Positions 27,528 to 36,538 of a DNA stretch of 64,000 bases are shown piece after piece (the stretch's first letter is position 1; every line of letters begins with the position of its first letter). Source of the stretch: Candidatus Nitricoxidivorans perseverans (GTDB lineage: Bacteria > Pseudomonadota > Gammaproteobacteria > Burkholderiales > Rhodocyclaceae); contig CP107246.1 in assembly GCA_030246985.1 (NCBI GenBank), positions 186,001 to 250,000 on the forward strand, written 5' to 3'. The notes under the pieces are model-generated. The model searched no databases, was not told the DNA's origin, and was given only the letters and a program-made list of their open reading frames with translations. A program made the position numbers and the translations under genes.

Positions 27528-28171
27528 TCCGCAGTTTGATGATGATGGCTGTTGCGGCAGGTCTGCTCACGGGTTGTTCGTGGCCATGGTTGGGCAAGGA
27601 CGAGCCAAAAGAACAAGCGCAAAAAACCCAAACGATCGGCATCGGGTGGGGTGGTCAGGAGTGGCGTTCCTGCGACGTGGATAAGACCTGCCCAAAGCCC
27701 ACAACCAAGACAGTCCTTCTACCGGCGCCGCAGCTGCAGACCACAGGGCAAACACCGTTGCCGGAAATCCAGGCGGCAAAGCCCGAGCCCGTCGTTGCGC
27801 ACAAGGTGCATTTCAAGTTCGCGCAGGCGGTTCCGACACAAGACGGTGTCGAGCGGCTGACCAGGATCCTGCAAGAGATCCGTGCATCACACGTGATCCA
27901 TATCACCGGCCATACCGACGACATTGGAGGAAGTCGCTTCAATGAACGGCTGGCACTTCGCAGAGCAGAGTTCGTGGCCGCGTGGCTGAAACGTCGCGGT
28001 ATTCGCATTCCGATGGAAGTCGAAGCCAAAGGGAAGTGTTGCTACCTCGCCCCGAACGATACGGATGATGGACGCGCAGCCAATCGCCGCGTCGAAGTCG
28101 TCCTTCGTGAACGCCAGAGCGATCTGGCTGGCAACAAGTCATCAACCACCAAGAAGGAGACCGTTAGGTGA
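27524..28171 (+). CDS. OmpA-family outer-membrane lipoprotein
   Basis: A 215-residue lipoprotein: signal LMMMAVAAGLLTGC, with the lipobox Cys near residue 18. The C-terminal ~110 residues form an OmpA/Pal peptidoglycan-binding domain (VHFKFAQAVPTQDG; HITGHTDDIGGSRFNERLAL; RAANRRVEVVL). It should tether the outer membrane to peptidoglycan near the transfer channel. F-type operons do not usually start with such a gene; it might take part of a stabilising role (inference). The start is GTG 27524, overlapping the transglycosylase gene. Confidence 0.88.
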   Translation: MIRSLMMMAVAAGLLTGCSWPWLGKDEPKEQAQKTQTIGIGWGGQEWRSCDVDKTCPKPTTKTVLLPAPQLQTTGQTPLPEIQAAKPEPVVAHKVHFKFAQAVPTQDGVERLTRILQEIRASHVIHITGHTDDIGGSRFNERLALRRAEFVAAWLKRRGIRIPMEVEAKGKCCYLAPNDTDDGRAANRRVEVVLRERQSDLAGNKSSTTKKETVR

Positions 28172-28368
28172 TTCCCAAGACAAAAGAAGCTGTTCGGGAC
28201 ACGCTGATCGCCAGTGCCTTCATCGCGATGGGATCCCTGCTTCCCGGATCGCTGCTCGATAAAGGGTTCGAAGCCCATATCGGCGGTATCGCGCTGGGCA
28301 TTGGTATCGGCTGGCTCATCAAATCCGTTATCGACCATACCAAAGGAGTTAGAAAAAGTGAAGCGTAA
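28168..28368 (+). CDS. Small membrane protein of the transfer operon
   Basis: A 66-residue protein (start GTG 28168, AAGGAGA upstream) with two hydrophobic segments, DTLIASAFIAMGSLLPGSLL and IGGIALGIGIGWLIKSVI. Not recognised. It overlaps its neighbours on both sides: four bases with the OmpA-like gene and eleven with traA. Position suggests a role in pilin handling or inner-membrane assembly. Confidence 0.75.
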   Translation: MIPKTKEAVRDTLIASAFIAMGSLLPGSLLDKGFEAHIGGIALGIGIGWLIKSVIDHTKGVRKSEA

Positions 28369-28645
28369 TCCTCGTCATGCCGCTCTTGCTGTCGTCCTCT
28401 TTCTGCTTGCTGGAAGCGCACTCGCAGGTACCACCGGAACTGAATTTCAGGCGCTCTATACCTGGACGAACGATGTCGTGACCGGCTACTTCGGTCGCGC
28501 CGTGGCGGTCGCTGCGGTCGGTCTGGGCGCGATCATTTCCATCGCGCGCGTCAATCCCATTCCAATCCTGTCTGGAGCTGGCTTCGCGATCTTCCTGCAA
28601 TACACGCCGACCATCATTACCGGCATTCTCACGGCCACGGTTTGA
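28358..28645 (+). CDS. traA: Conjugative pilin TraA
   Basis: A 95-residue prepilin starting at GTG 28358, with AAAGGAG nine bases upstream; no ATG is suitably placed. The signal peptide ends ALLVF-type hydrophobic core then GSALA, leaving about 72 residues. The mature protein has two hydrophobic stretches (FGRAVAVAAVGLGAIISIAR; ILSGAGFAIFLQYTPTIITG) separated by a short polar loop, as in F-type pilins. It is placed directly before traL, E, K and B. Confidence 0.82.
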   Translation: MKRNPRHAALAVVLFLLAGSALAGTTGTEFQALYTWTNDVVTGYFGRAVAVAAVGLGAIISIARVNPIPILSGAGFAIFLQYTPTIITGILTATV

Positions 28646-28654
28646 GGCTGGCAC

Positions 28655-28957
28655 ATGAACCACGGCGGCGATGAAACCGGCTATATCCCGAAGGCGCTTG
28701 ATGCTCAGGAGCGTTTTCTGTGGTGGGAAATGGATCAGGCGGTCATCGCCATCATGCTGATCAGCATGGGGGTGATTGCCGGTTCCATGATTACAGGCAT
28801 GGTCATGGGCGCGGCGGCTGCCTGGCAGTACGGGCGCATGAAGGCCGGCAAACATCCCAAGTTCGCCGCGCATGCCCTCTATTGGTGGTTTCCGAGCGGC
28901 CTGTTCCTGAAGCTGCGTGCCACGCCGCCTTCCGACCAACGGTACTTCCTGGGGTAG
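28655..28957 (+). CDS. traL: Pilus assembly protein TraL
   Basis: A 100-residue inner-membrane protein of the F-type system (VirB3 counterpart). The N-terminus GYIPKALDAQERFLWWEMDQ matches the TraL start, followed by a hydrophobic hairpin (AVIAIMLISMGVIAGSMITG) and a C-terminal segment YWWFPSGLFLKLRATPPS. It precedes traE by three bases. Confidence 0.88.
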   Translation: MNHGGDETGYIPKALDAQERFLWWEMDQAVIAIMLISMGVIAGSMITGMVMGAAAAWQYGRMKAGKHPKFAAHALYWWFPSGLFLKLRATPPSDQRYFLG

Positions 28958-28960
28958 GCA

Positions 28961-29548
28961 ATGCTCTTTCGAAACTACCTCTCCGATCAAGCCAATGCGT
29001 CGCAGGAAATACGCTTCATGCGCATTCTCCTGGCCGGATTACTGCTGGTGATCCTGGTCGGCGCCGTCGTCGTCCTGAAGTTGATTGGCAATGAGAAGAC
29101 AGTCCTGACACCGCCAGAAATCAAGCGCAGTTATTGGGTTTCGGGCGATGCGGTCTCCAAGGAGTACCTCGAAGACATGGCCTATTGGTATGCCGGTCTC
29201 GCTCTCAACATCACGCCGGCCGTCTCAAGCTATCAAAACGGGCTGTTCCTGAAGTATGCAGCGCCGTCGGAGTTTGGACGACTGCAAATGGAAATGGGCG
29301 CGCGGGCAGAGTTCCTCAAGAAGAACAACACGGCCACGCAATTTTCAGTACGCAACATCACGCCCGATGAGAAATCGCTACGTGTCGCCCTGTCGGGTGT
29401 TCTTTTTACCTGGGCATCCGACAAGAAGGCTGGAGAGCGACAAGCCACCTATGTCATCGGCTTCAAGAACATGAATGGAAAACTCTATGTATCGGAGTTC
29501 AAGGAAACCAGTGAACAAAATCCTTTTGATACCGCTCCTGGTCGCTAG
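28961..29548 (+). CDS. traE: Pilus assembly protein TraE
   Basis: A 195-residue VirB5/VirB8-like F-type assembly protein with one N-terminal membrane helix (LLAGLLLVILVGAVVVLKLI) and a periplasmic domain containing SYWVSGDAVSKEYLEDMAY and LNITPAVSSYQ, as in TraE of F and SXT. It anchors other pilus components at the inner membrane. The end overlaps the traK start by 38 bases. Confidence 0.9.
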   Translation: MLFRNYLSDQANASQEIRFMRILLAGLLLVILVGAVVVLKLIGNEKTVLTPPEIKRSYWVSGDAVSKEYLEDMAYWYAGLALNITPAVSSYQNGLFLKYAAPSEFGRLQMEMGARAEFLKKNNTATQFSVRNITPDEKSLRVALSGVLFTWASDKKAGERQATYVIGFKNMNGKLYVSEFKETSEQNPFDTAPGR

Positions 29549-30194
29549 CTTTTCGGCTAGTGCCGCTCAGGTGCTGGTTGGCAAGCCGGACGATACATTG
29601 AGCGCCAGAGTTTCGCGTGCCGAGCCGACCCTGATCCGTATCGATGGCCATCGTGTTCGCCGAATCTTCGGTGCTGAAGGTGAATTCGCGGTTACCGCCG
29701 ACAAGGAAGCCGGTACGGCTTACATCAAGCCAAGCACGGACAAATCAACCCTCAGTCTCTTCGTGTCGGACGAAAGCGGTCGGACCTGGAAGCTGCTTCT
29801 ATCGGTTATCGACGGGCCTTCGGACTCCATCACCATCAAAAGCCGATCAATCAGCGGCGCCGTTCCCGGACAAGGCAGGGATGTCCCCAGAAATCAGCTG
29901 ATCAAGCGTGTCCTGTTGTCCCTTCAGTCTGAAGGCGATGGCGAATTCGACTTCCGTGTCAGCAACGAGATTGTGCCCCTATGGTCCGAAGCCTTGTTTG
30001 TCCTGACCAAGGTGATCGATGGCCCGCTAAAAGGGGAGAAGTACCAGCTCACCAATACCTCCGCCAACCTCATGGTGCTGGATGAACGGGAGCTCTATCG
30101 TCGTCATGTCGTGGCCGTATCGATAGCCAAGCCCCAGCTTTCGCCGGGAGAGAGCACGGATGTATTCGTGTTATCGGAGAGCACCGATGAGTGA
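29511..30194 (+). CDS. traK: Outer-membrane complex protein TraK
   Basis: A 227-residue secreted secretin-like VirB9 counterpart that with TraV and TraB forms the outer core. I chose GTG 29511 (AAGGAA upstream) because it gives a clean signal peptide, NKILLIPLLVASFSASAAQ; a start at 29475 would put polar residues ahead of it. Mature segments such as GAEGEFAVTADKEAGTAYIK and PLWSEALFVL fit the family. Confidence 0.88.
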   Translation: MNKILLIPLLVASFSASAAQVLVGKPDDTLSARVSRAEPTLIRIDGHRVRRIFGAEGEFAVTADKEAGTAYIKPSTDKSTLSLFVSDESGRTWKLLLSVIDGPSDSITIKSRSISGAVPGQGRDVPRNQLIKRVLLSLQSEGDGEFDFRVSNEIVPLWSEALFVLTKVIDGPLKGEKYQLTNTSANLMVLDERELYRRHVVAVSIAKPQLSPGESTDVFVLSESTDE

Positions 30195-31470
30195 TCCGAC
30201 TGCCGTTGCAGGGGGCATCTCGACGTACCTGAAGGGCTTGTCCCCCAAAGCCAAGCAGTATCTGGTGCTGGGAGGCCTCGGAACAGGTTTCATCGGATTG
30301 GTCTTTGGCAGCATCGCTTTGTGGGACAACCAACCGCCGGTTGTACCTCAGACAGCCAAACTGGATAAGTCCAGAAACATAGCGACGCCAGGTGCACAGG
30401 TCGATCCCAGAGATGTCTGGATGTCGCAATCGTCCCAGCAGATGAAAGAGATGGATATCGTCATCCAGGGCATGAAACAGAAACTGGCCGAGGTTGAGCA
30501 AAGACAGGTAACGCCTCAAGCGCCATCGAGGCAGGCGAGTGTGCTTCCGCCATTACCTCCCATGCCACCCGCACAGGCACAGGCGACAGTTCCCGGGGGA
30601 TTGCCACAAGGCCCTGCGCCGTCCATGGGGCGCGCACCCGAAGCGATGTCATCACCCTTGCCGCCACTGCCGACGCCAGTTGTTCCCAAAGAGCCGGGCA
30701 TTGCCGCATTCGAGGTTAGTGACATGGTCGCCACGAATCCGCCAATGACCGAGGATGGCAAGCAAAACAAGACCTACATACCGTCCGGATCCTTCATGCG
30801 CGTGGCGCTGATGGGCGGTCTGGATGCCCCTACGGGGGGGCAAGCTCAGAACAACCCCTGGCCAATCCTCCTGCGTGTGCAGGACAACGCCTTCCTTCCA
30901 AACCGATACCGCGCCAAAGTGAAAGAGTGTTTCATTCTCGGATCAGGCTATGGAGACATCAGTTCCGAACGCGCCTACTTGCGGCTTGAGTCGCTGTCGT
31001 GTGTTCTGAACAGCGGTGAAGTGGTCGATGCCACGATCAAGGGCTATGTGGTGGGCGAGGATGGCAAGGCCGGACTCCGTGGCCGATTGGTCAGCAAGCA
31101 AGGTCAGGTGCTGGCCAATGCGCTGATGACCGGAATCATCTCGGGGATCGGACAAGGTTTCCAGCAAAGCGCGACGAGCTACAGCACGAGTGCGCTGGGC
31201 ACCGTTGGAACCGTGGAGTCTGGAAAACAGATGCAGGCCGGCATCGGATCCGGTGTGGGCAAGGCGCTAGATCGACTCTCCCAGTACTACATCACGCTCG
31301 CCGAGAAGATGTTTCCGATTATCGAAGTCGATGCAGGACGTGTCGTCGATGTCGTCCTGACCAAGGGCGTGTCGCTGGGAATGGCCGGCGGCGCCGAGGA
31401 AGACACCTACTCGGAAATCTGGAAGCGCGGACGCCAGATCATGAAAAAGTCCCTGAACCCCATGGAGTAA
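30187..31470 (+). CDS. traB: Inner-membrane core complex protein TraB
   Basis: A 427-residue VirB10/TrbI-type protein spanning both membranes. ATG 30187 has GGAGAG upstream. It has one N-terminal membrane helix (QYLVLGGLGTGFIGLVFGSI), a coiled coil near residues 85-110, a long proline-rich periplasmic linker (~115-175) and the conserved beta-barrel region with YIPSGSFMRVALMGGLDAPT and FLPNRYRAKVKECFILGSG. Overlap with traK is 8 bases. Confidence 0.92.
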   Translation: MSDPTAVAGGISTYLKGLSPKAKQYLVLGGLGTGFIGLVFGSIALWDNQPPVVPQTAKLDKSRNIATPGAQVDPRDVWMSQSSQQMKEMDIVIQGMKQKLAEVEQRQVTPQAPSRQASVLPPLPPMPPAQAQATVPGGLPQGPAPSMGRAPEAMSSPLPPLPTPVVPKEPGIAAFEVSDMVATNPPMTEDGKQNKTYIPSGSFMRVALMGGLDAPTGGQAQNNPWPILLRVQDNAFLPNRYRAKVKECFILGSGYGDISSERAYLRLESLSCVLNSGEVVDATIKGYVVGEDGKAGLRGRLVSKQGQVLANALMTGIISGIGQGFQQSATSYSTSALGTVGTVESGKQMQAGIGSGVGKALDRLSQYYITLAEKMFPIIEVDAGRVVDVVLTKGVSLGMAGGAEEDTYSEIWKRGRQIMKKSLNPME

Positions 31471-31476
31471 GCGCAG

Positions 31477-32241
31477 ATGCGTAAATCAATCGTCGTTTCA
31501 TTGGCCACCTTCCTCGTCTCTGTGGCGGTGGTTGCCAGTGCATCACCCAGTAATACCGAAACCGAGTTGGCGGCCCGTCTCAAGGAACTCTACCCGTCGA
31601 CCCGTATTACCGCCGTCCGCCAGTCCGAGGTCGCAGGGCTCTTCGAGGTGACCATGGGCAGAAATGTCGCCTTTACGGATACCTCCGGCCGGTATTTTGT
31701 CTTTGGCCACTTGTTCGATATGCGCGAGCAAAAGGATCTGACCGCCCAGCGCCTGAGCGACATCAACCGCATCGACTTCGCCCAATTGCCGCTCCAGGAT
31801 GCCATCAAGACGGTACGTGGCGATGGCAGCCGCATGCTGGCCGTGTTTTCCGATCCGGACTGCCCCTACTGCAAAGGGCTGGAAAGTGAGTTGGCCAAAC
31901 TCGATAACGTCTCGATCTTTACTTTCCTCTACCCGCTGGAAGGGCTGCATCCCGACGCTAAGGGAAAAGCGGAGCGGGTCTGGTGCGCCCCTAATCCTGC
32001 CAAGGCATGGACTGAGCTGATGACCACGGGCAAGGTGGCCGAGAGTCCGAAGTGTGCCACCCCGATCGAACGCATCAATCAACTGGCGAACAGTCTGGGC
32101 ATCAATGGCACGCCCATGATGATTCTTCAGGATGGCAGTCTGATTCCTGGAGCCGCGCCTGCCGCCGAAATTGATCGGCGCCTGGCAGGCCATCCCGCCA
32201 CAACGAAATCGGCGGTTACGCCAAGATTGAAAGGGAATTGA
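31477..32241 (+). CDS. dsbC: DsbC-family thiol-disulfide isomerase
   Basis: A 254-residue periplasmic isomerase with a signal peptide (SLATFLVSVAVVASASP), an N-terminal dimerisation region and a thioredoxin fold with active site SDPDCPYCKGLE near residue 130 and cis-proline loop NGTPMM. SXT/R391 operons also carry a dsbC between the traB and traC genes. It probably folds cysteine-rich transfer proteins such as TraV, TraH or TraF. Confidence 0.92.
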   Translation: MRKSIVVSLATFLVSVAVVASASPSNTETELAARLKELYPSTRITAVRQSEVAGLFEVTMGRNVAFTDTSGRYFVFGHLFDMREQKDLTAQRLSDINRIDFAQLPLQDAIKTVRGDGSRMLAVFSDPDCPYCKGLESELAKLDNVSIFTFLYPLEGLHPDAKGKAERVWCAPNPAKAWTELMTTGKVAESPKCATPIERINQLANSLGINGTPMMILQDGSLIPGAAPAAEIDRRLAGHPATTKSAVTPRLKGN

Positions 32242-32243
32242 TC

Positions 32244-32816
32244 ATGCGGCAGGTCTTGGGGTTGGCGTCTATCGTCATGTTGGGGGTGACCGGATGTGCC
32301 GGTACCCTGACGGGGCTTGAAGGGGAAAGCAAGTTCGCCTGCAAGGCACCGGATGGCGTGACCTGTTCATCGCTTTCCGGTGTTTACGCCAATGCCGTCG
32401 CCAACAATTTGCCGGCGCTACGTAAAGATGGAAATGGTGAGCAGGCCGCGACGCCCCAATCACGGGGAGCGCTGATTACCGGTCAGGTCGTATCTTCCGG
32501 AGATCCCGTGCGGGTTCAGCCCAAGGTCATGCGAATTTGGATAGCCCCATGGGAAGACACGGATGGGGACCTGCACGACCAGTCCTATCTGTACGTGGTC
32601 GCTAATGCTGGGCGCTGGGCCATCGAGCATAGTCAGCGACAAATCGTAGATCGGTATCGTCCGACCTTCCTGAAGCCCGGATCCACAGGGAAAACCACGC
32701 AGAAACCGTCCCCACAGACACAGCGCCCGGTACCCCCTGTGGGCGGGCCGACGCTTCCGGGCAATCAGGCCATTGCTCCGACGGGTACTGATGCTTTCGC
32801 GGGAGACCGCGAGTGA
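32244..32816 (+). CDS. traV: Outer-membrane lipoprotein TraV
   Basis: A 190-residue lipoprotein anchoring the core complex (VirB7-like). The signal/lipobox is SIVMLGVTGCAG. After it the TraV signature is visible: ESKFACKAPDGVTCSSLSGV, with paired cysteines. The rest is low-complexity, Pro/Thr-rich. ATG 32244 with AAAGGGAA upstream is preferred over the in-frame TTG 32238. The stop overlaps the traC start. Confidence 0.9.
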   Translation: MRQVLGLASIVMLGVTGCAGTLTGLEGESKFACKAPDGVTCSSLSGVYANAVANNLPALRKDGNGEQAATPQSRGALITGQVVSSGDPVRVQPKVMRIWIAPWEDTDGDLHDQSYLYVVANAGRWAIEHSQRQIVDRYRPTFLKPGSTGKTTQKPSPQTQRPVPPVGGPTLPGNQAIAPTGTDAFAGDRE

Positions 32817-35383
32817 GTTTTCTTGAAGCCGTTAAATCGGTCTTCTATGGCGAGCGATTCGAGCCTGCCGATGCGGTGCAGCGCAACCTGCTGGAACGAA
32901 TCGCAACGCTGCCGAGGCTAACCGGCATCCTTCCCTATCTGGGCTGGATGAACGATGAGGGCCTGTATGTACTCGATCAAGGTGCCTTTGGCGATAAATC
33001 CGGCCTCTCGATGGGGTTTTGTATCGAGACGGTGCCGCAAACGGGTTCCAACGAGGAAATGGAGCGCGTGCTGGCGAGCCTCTTCATGTCATGTCCCGCT
33101 GGCACCGGTATTCAGATCTCCCTGTATGCCAGCCCGCACATCCTGCCTTCCCTTAAAGAGCAGGCCAATATGTTGCCCGAGGACGATTTTCGCTCTGGAG
33201 AAGGAGAGTCAAACCGGAATCGGAACATCTATCGAGTCCTCGGTCGGCGCCGCATCGACCACTATCTGAAGGGAGCGGGTAAGTCGCTCTTCTCTCATCA
33301 CGTCTATCTGCTACGCGACTACCGATGTGTCATTGCCATCACGATGCCACTGGATCCGGAAAGTCCGGCCGACGTGGAGGAGGCGATTCGGATCAAGGAA
33401 AGTACCCATGCCACCTTGCGATCCGCGCATATGCCCGGATGGGATTGGGGACCGGAAAACATGCTGAACTATGTGGCGGATTTCTTCGATCACGAGCGGG
33501 TGCTGGGGCAACCGGAAGAGCGGCATATCGAGTACGACAGTTCACGTTCGCTACGCAGCCAGCTGTCGAACCCCGAAATTGCTTCCGCCGTTGCCGATAC
33601 CTTCATCAAGTATCGGAAGGAGGGTGGCGCGGAAACCGCGATGCAGTGTTTCTCGGTACGCCAATATCCGAAGTATTACCGGCTGGGCAACATGGGCTCC
33701 CTGATCGGCGATTACTACCAGATGGCGCTGGCCATTCCGTGCCCCTTTCTCATCACGATGGGCGCCATCCTCCTGGATTACGAATCGGCCAGGAGCAAAG
33801 CGTTGATCAAGGCAGCACGGGCGACCCAAGCGGCCGGATCCTACATGTCGCACTTCCAGCCCGACCTTCAGGATCGCAAGCGTGACTGGGACATGGTGCT
33901 GCGCGCTTTTGACAATGGTCGCAATGTCGTCCAGATGTACCACCAGATCGTTCTACTTTCGCGGATCGAGGATGTATCCCGTACCGAGCATGCTGTCCGC
34001 GCAGTCTGGCGGGCCAGGGGATTTGATCTGGCCAAGGATGTCTATCTGCAGCACCAGGCTTTCGTGGCATCCATGCCATGCACGCTCAGTCCGGCGCTGC
34101 AAAAGGATTTGCAGTTATTTGGGCGTGCGGGTACCAAGACAGCGGATAACGCGGTCATGACGTCACCGCTAATCGCCGAATGGAAGGGAACGGCGACCCC
34201 CGTCATGACTCTGTTCGGGCGTCGAGGTCAGATCATGACTTTCGATCTTTTCGACAACACGGGTGGCAACTACAACTTTGCCGTGGCGGCACTTTCCGGA
34301 TCCGGCAAGTCGGTCTTCGTCAACGAAATGGCCTTCCGCTATCTCGGAACCGGGACCAAGGTCTGGATCATCGATGTGGGGCGGTCATATCGCAATCTGT
34401 CCGAGCTGCTGGATGGCGAATTCATCGAGTTCTCCGATGAAAGGAGCAACACGATATGCCTCAACCCATTCTCCATGGTCGTGGATATCAACAACGACAT
34501 GGAAATGCTGCTTCCCTTGATCGCGCAGATGGCTAGCCCACGAGGCCCGCTCGATAACTACGCCTACTCGGCGCTGGCAGCCGCCATCAAGCGGGTCTGG
34601 GACCAGAAGGAAAAGGCGGCGACGATCACCGATGTCTATGACTTGTTGCGCACCGGCCGACTCAGTGAAGAGGGGGAAACCGAACGGGATCTTTCCCGAT
34701 TGGCGACATCTCTGGAGCCCTATACCAAGTACGGCATCTATGCGAGCTACTTTGAGGGCGAGGCCAACATCGAATTTCGCAAGAACCTGGTTGTGCTTGA
34801 ACTGGAAGAGCTCAAGGCCAAGAAGGATCTGCAGGCCGTGGTGATGCAGTTGATGATGTATCGCATTACTCAGGAAATGTACCTCGACCGATCCAAGCGC
34901 AAGCTGGTCATCATTGACGAGGCCTGGGATCTTATGGGCAGTGGGTCGAGCGCGAACTTTATCGAGGCTGGCTACCGGCGTGCCCGGAAATATGGCGGGG
35001 CCTTCGGCACGATCACTCAGTCGGTCGACGACTATTACAAAAACGAAGCAACACGAGCGGCCATCACCAATGCCGACTGGTTGTTCCTCCTTCGGCAAAA
35101 GCCGGAAAGCATTGATCGGCTTGGAAAGGAGGGCAAGCTTCATGTCGACGAATGGATGAAGCGGCAGCTGTCATCGGTCAGCACCGAGCATGGCCATTAC
35201 TCGGAGATATTCGTCCATGGACCAATGGGCTCGGGGGTTGGGCGACTGATCCTGGACCCATTCTCGATGCTGCTCTATTCGACACGGGCAGAGGACTATC
35301 AGTCGATCAAGACGCTGGCTGACCAGGGGATGTCCGTTATCGAGGCAATCGGAACCATCCTGAAGCAAAGAGGCATGCATTGA
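32813..35383 (+). CDS. traC: Pilus assembly ATPase TraC
   Basis: An 856-residue VirB4-type ATPase that powers pilus assembly. Walker A is ALSGSGKSVFVNEM near residue 492 and Walker B is KLVIIDEAWDLMG near residue 697, followed by a GTITQSVDDYY motif. The N-terminal ~350 residues are the less conserved TraC_F_IV region. Start GTG 32813 overlaps traV; GGGAGA upstream. Confidence 0.95.
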   Translation: MSFLEAVKSVFYGERFEPADAVQRNLLERIATLPRLTGILPYLGWMNDEGLYVLDQGAFGDKSGLSMGFCIETVPQTGSNEEMERVLASLFMSCPAGTGIQISLYASPHILPSLKEQANMLPEDDFRSGEGESNRNRNIYRVLGRRRIDHYLKGAGKSLFSHHVYLLRDYRCVIAITMPLDPESPADVEEAIRIKESTHATLRSAHMPGWDWGPENMLNYVADFFDHERVLGQPEERHIEYDSSRSLRSQLSNPEIASAVADTFIKYRKEGGAETAMQCFSVRQYPKYYRLGNMGSLIGDYYQMALAIPCPFLITMGAILLDYESARSKALIKAARATQAAGSYMSHFQPDLQDRKRDWDMVLRAFDNGRNVVQMYHQIVLLSRIEDVSRTEHAVRAVWRARGFDLAKDVYLQHQAFVASMPCTLSPALQKDLQLFGRAGTKTADNAVMTSPLIAEWKGTATPVMTLFGRRGQIMTFDLFDNTGGNYNFAVAALSGSGKSVFVNEMAFRYLGTGTKVWIIDVGRSYRNLSELLDGEFIEFSDERSNTICLNPFSMVVDINNDMEMLLPLIAQMASPRGPLDNYAYSALAAAIKRVWDQKEKAATITDVYDLLRTGRLSEEGETERDLSRLATSLEPYTKYGIYASYFEGEANIEFRKNLVVLELEELKAKKDLQAVVMQLMMYRITQEMYLDRSKRKLVIIDEAWDLMGSGSSANFIEAGYRRARKYGGAFGTITQSVDDYYKNEATRAAITNADWLFLLRQKPESIDRLGKEGKLHVDEWMKRQLSSVSTEHGHYSEIFVHGPMGSGVGRLILDPFSMLLYSTRAEDYQSIKTLADQGMSVIEAIGTILKQRGMH

Positions 35384-35745
35384 GAGCGCACATCATTACC
35401 TGGGCTGTTTCCGTATTGTCTGCGGCAGTGTTGGCCTGGGCGTGGCTATACACGCATCCTGCTCCGCGAATTGTTCGCGTGGATATGGGTGATTTGTTTG
35501 ATGAGCAGAAGAAGCGTCTGGCCGGGAAGATCACCCCCGGCATGTCTGAACAAGATCAGAAAGCGCTTTTTCAATCGGCTGGCGAGTATGCGAGCAAGGT
35601 GGAGGCCGCTTTGACAACGCTATCGAAGGAGTGCGGGTGTGCCGTCATGAATTCGGCGGCGATTCTGCGGCTGCCAGAAGCCAACGCAACCGGAATTCCC
35701 GATATGACGCTCAGACTTCGCGAACTGGTTGGTCAGCCCGGATGA
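35380..35745 (+). CDS. TrbI-like F-type transfer protein
   Basis: A 121-residue protein with one N-terminal membrane helix (WAVSVLSAAVLAWAWLYTHP) and a short periplasmic domain (RIVRVDMGDLFDEQKKRLAG). This shape and the VRVDM-DLF motif resemble F-type TrbI, which affects pilus retraction. It starts at TTG 35380, overlapping the traC stop, and its own stop overlaps traF. Confidence 0.7.
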   Translation: MRAHIITWAVSVLSAAVLAWAWLYTHPAPRIVRVDMGDLFDEQKKRLAGKITPGMSEQDQKALFQSAGEYASKVEAALTTLSKECGCAVMNSAAILRLPEANATGIPDMTLRLRELVGQPG

Positions 35746-36527
35746 TGCATCGGGTGATCCTGCCGGGATTGCTGCTTGCGATGCCACTTGGCACCGCATT
35801 GGCCAGTCCGACGGCAACTGCCGGACTCGACTACCCGACTGCATGGCTATGCGACCAATCCAAGTTCAACTGGTATTGCGATGTTGACCCCGAGCAGCAA
35901 TCAAGCAGGCCGAAAACGCGTGAAGAGGAGGCTGTGGAGCGTCTGGAGGCATGGCAAAAGGATCTCAAGGCAAAGCGCGCTCTTTCCATCTTGGAGCCGA
36001 CACCGGAAAACGTGAAAGCCTACATTGAAGCCCAGGAACTGCTTACGCAAACAGCCTCGCTGTATTCGGATGTCTGGCGGCGCGTCGTCTGGCAGAACCC
36101 GGATTTGAATTATGAGCTGAAGCGGCCGGCGAACAATGCCGCCATCGCGACCTACACCAGTACCCGCAAGTCGGAAGAAAAAAGGACTCTGGATGAAGTC
36201 ACGAGGGAATGGGGCATTTTCTTTTTCTTTCGCTCGGACTGCCCTTACTGTCACAGGCTCTCTCCAACACTCAAGTTCCTGAGTGACACCTATGGCATCA
36301 CCGTATTTCCTGTCAGCGTGGATGGCGGGGTGTTGCCCGAATACCCGAACCCGCAACGCGATAACGGCATGGTGCAGAAACTCGGGATTCGCCAGGTGCC
36401 CATGCTGGTTCTAGGCAACGTCAAGGACAAGCGACTCATACCGCTCAGCTCCGGTGTGATCTCGGCTCAAGATGTCATGGAGCGCATCTATGTGCTGACC
36501 AGCACGCGCCCCGGCGAGCTCTACTGA
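35742..36527 (+). CDS. traF: Pilus assembly protein TraF, thioredoxin-like
   Basis: A 261-residue periplasmic protein from ATG 35742, which overlaps the previous stop and gives a signal peptide (LPGLLLAMPLGTALAS). The N-terminal part (DYPTAWLCDQSKFNWYC) and the thioredoxin domain with FFFFRSDCPYCHRLSPTLK are TraF-like; unlike F TraF this one keeps the CPYC redox pair, so it may be catalytically active. It is distinct from the TraF-type peptidase at 55426. Confidence 0.9.
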   Translation: MMHRVILPGLLLAMPLGTALASPTATAGLDYPTAWLCDQSKFNWYCDVDPEQQSSRPKTREEEAVERLEAWQKDLKAKRALSILEPTPENVKAYIEAQELLTQTASLYSDVWRRVVWQNPDLNYELKRPANNAAIATYTSTRKSEEKRTLDEVTREWGIFFFFRSDCPYCHRLSPTLKFLSDTYGITVFPVSVDGGVLPEYPNPQRDNGMVQKLGIRQVPMLVLGNVKDKRLIPLSSGVISAQDVMERIYVLTSTRPGELY

Positions 36528-36538
36528 AGGGGGTAGCC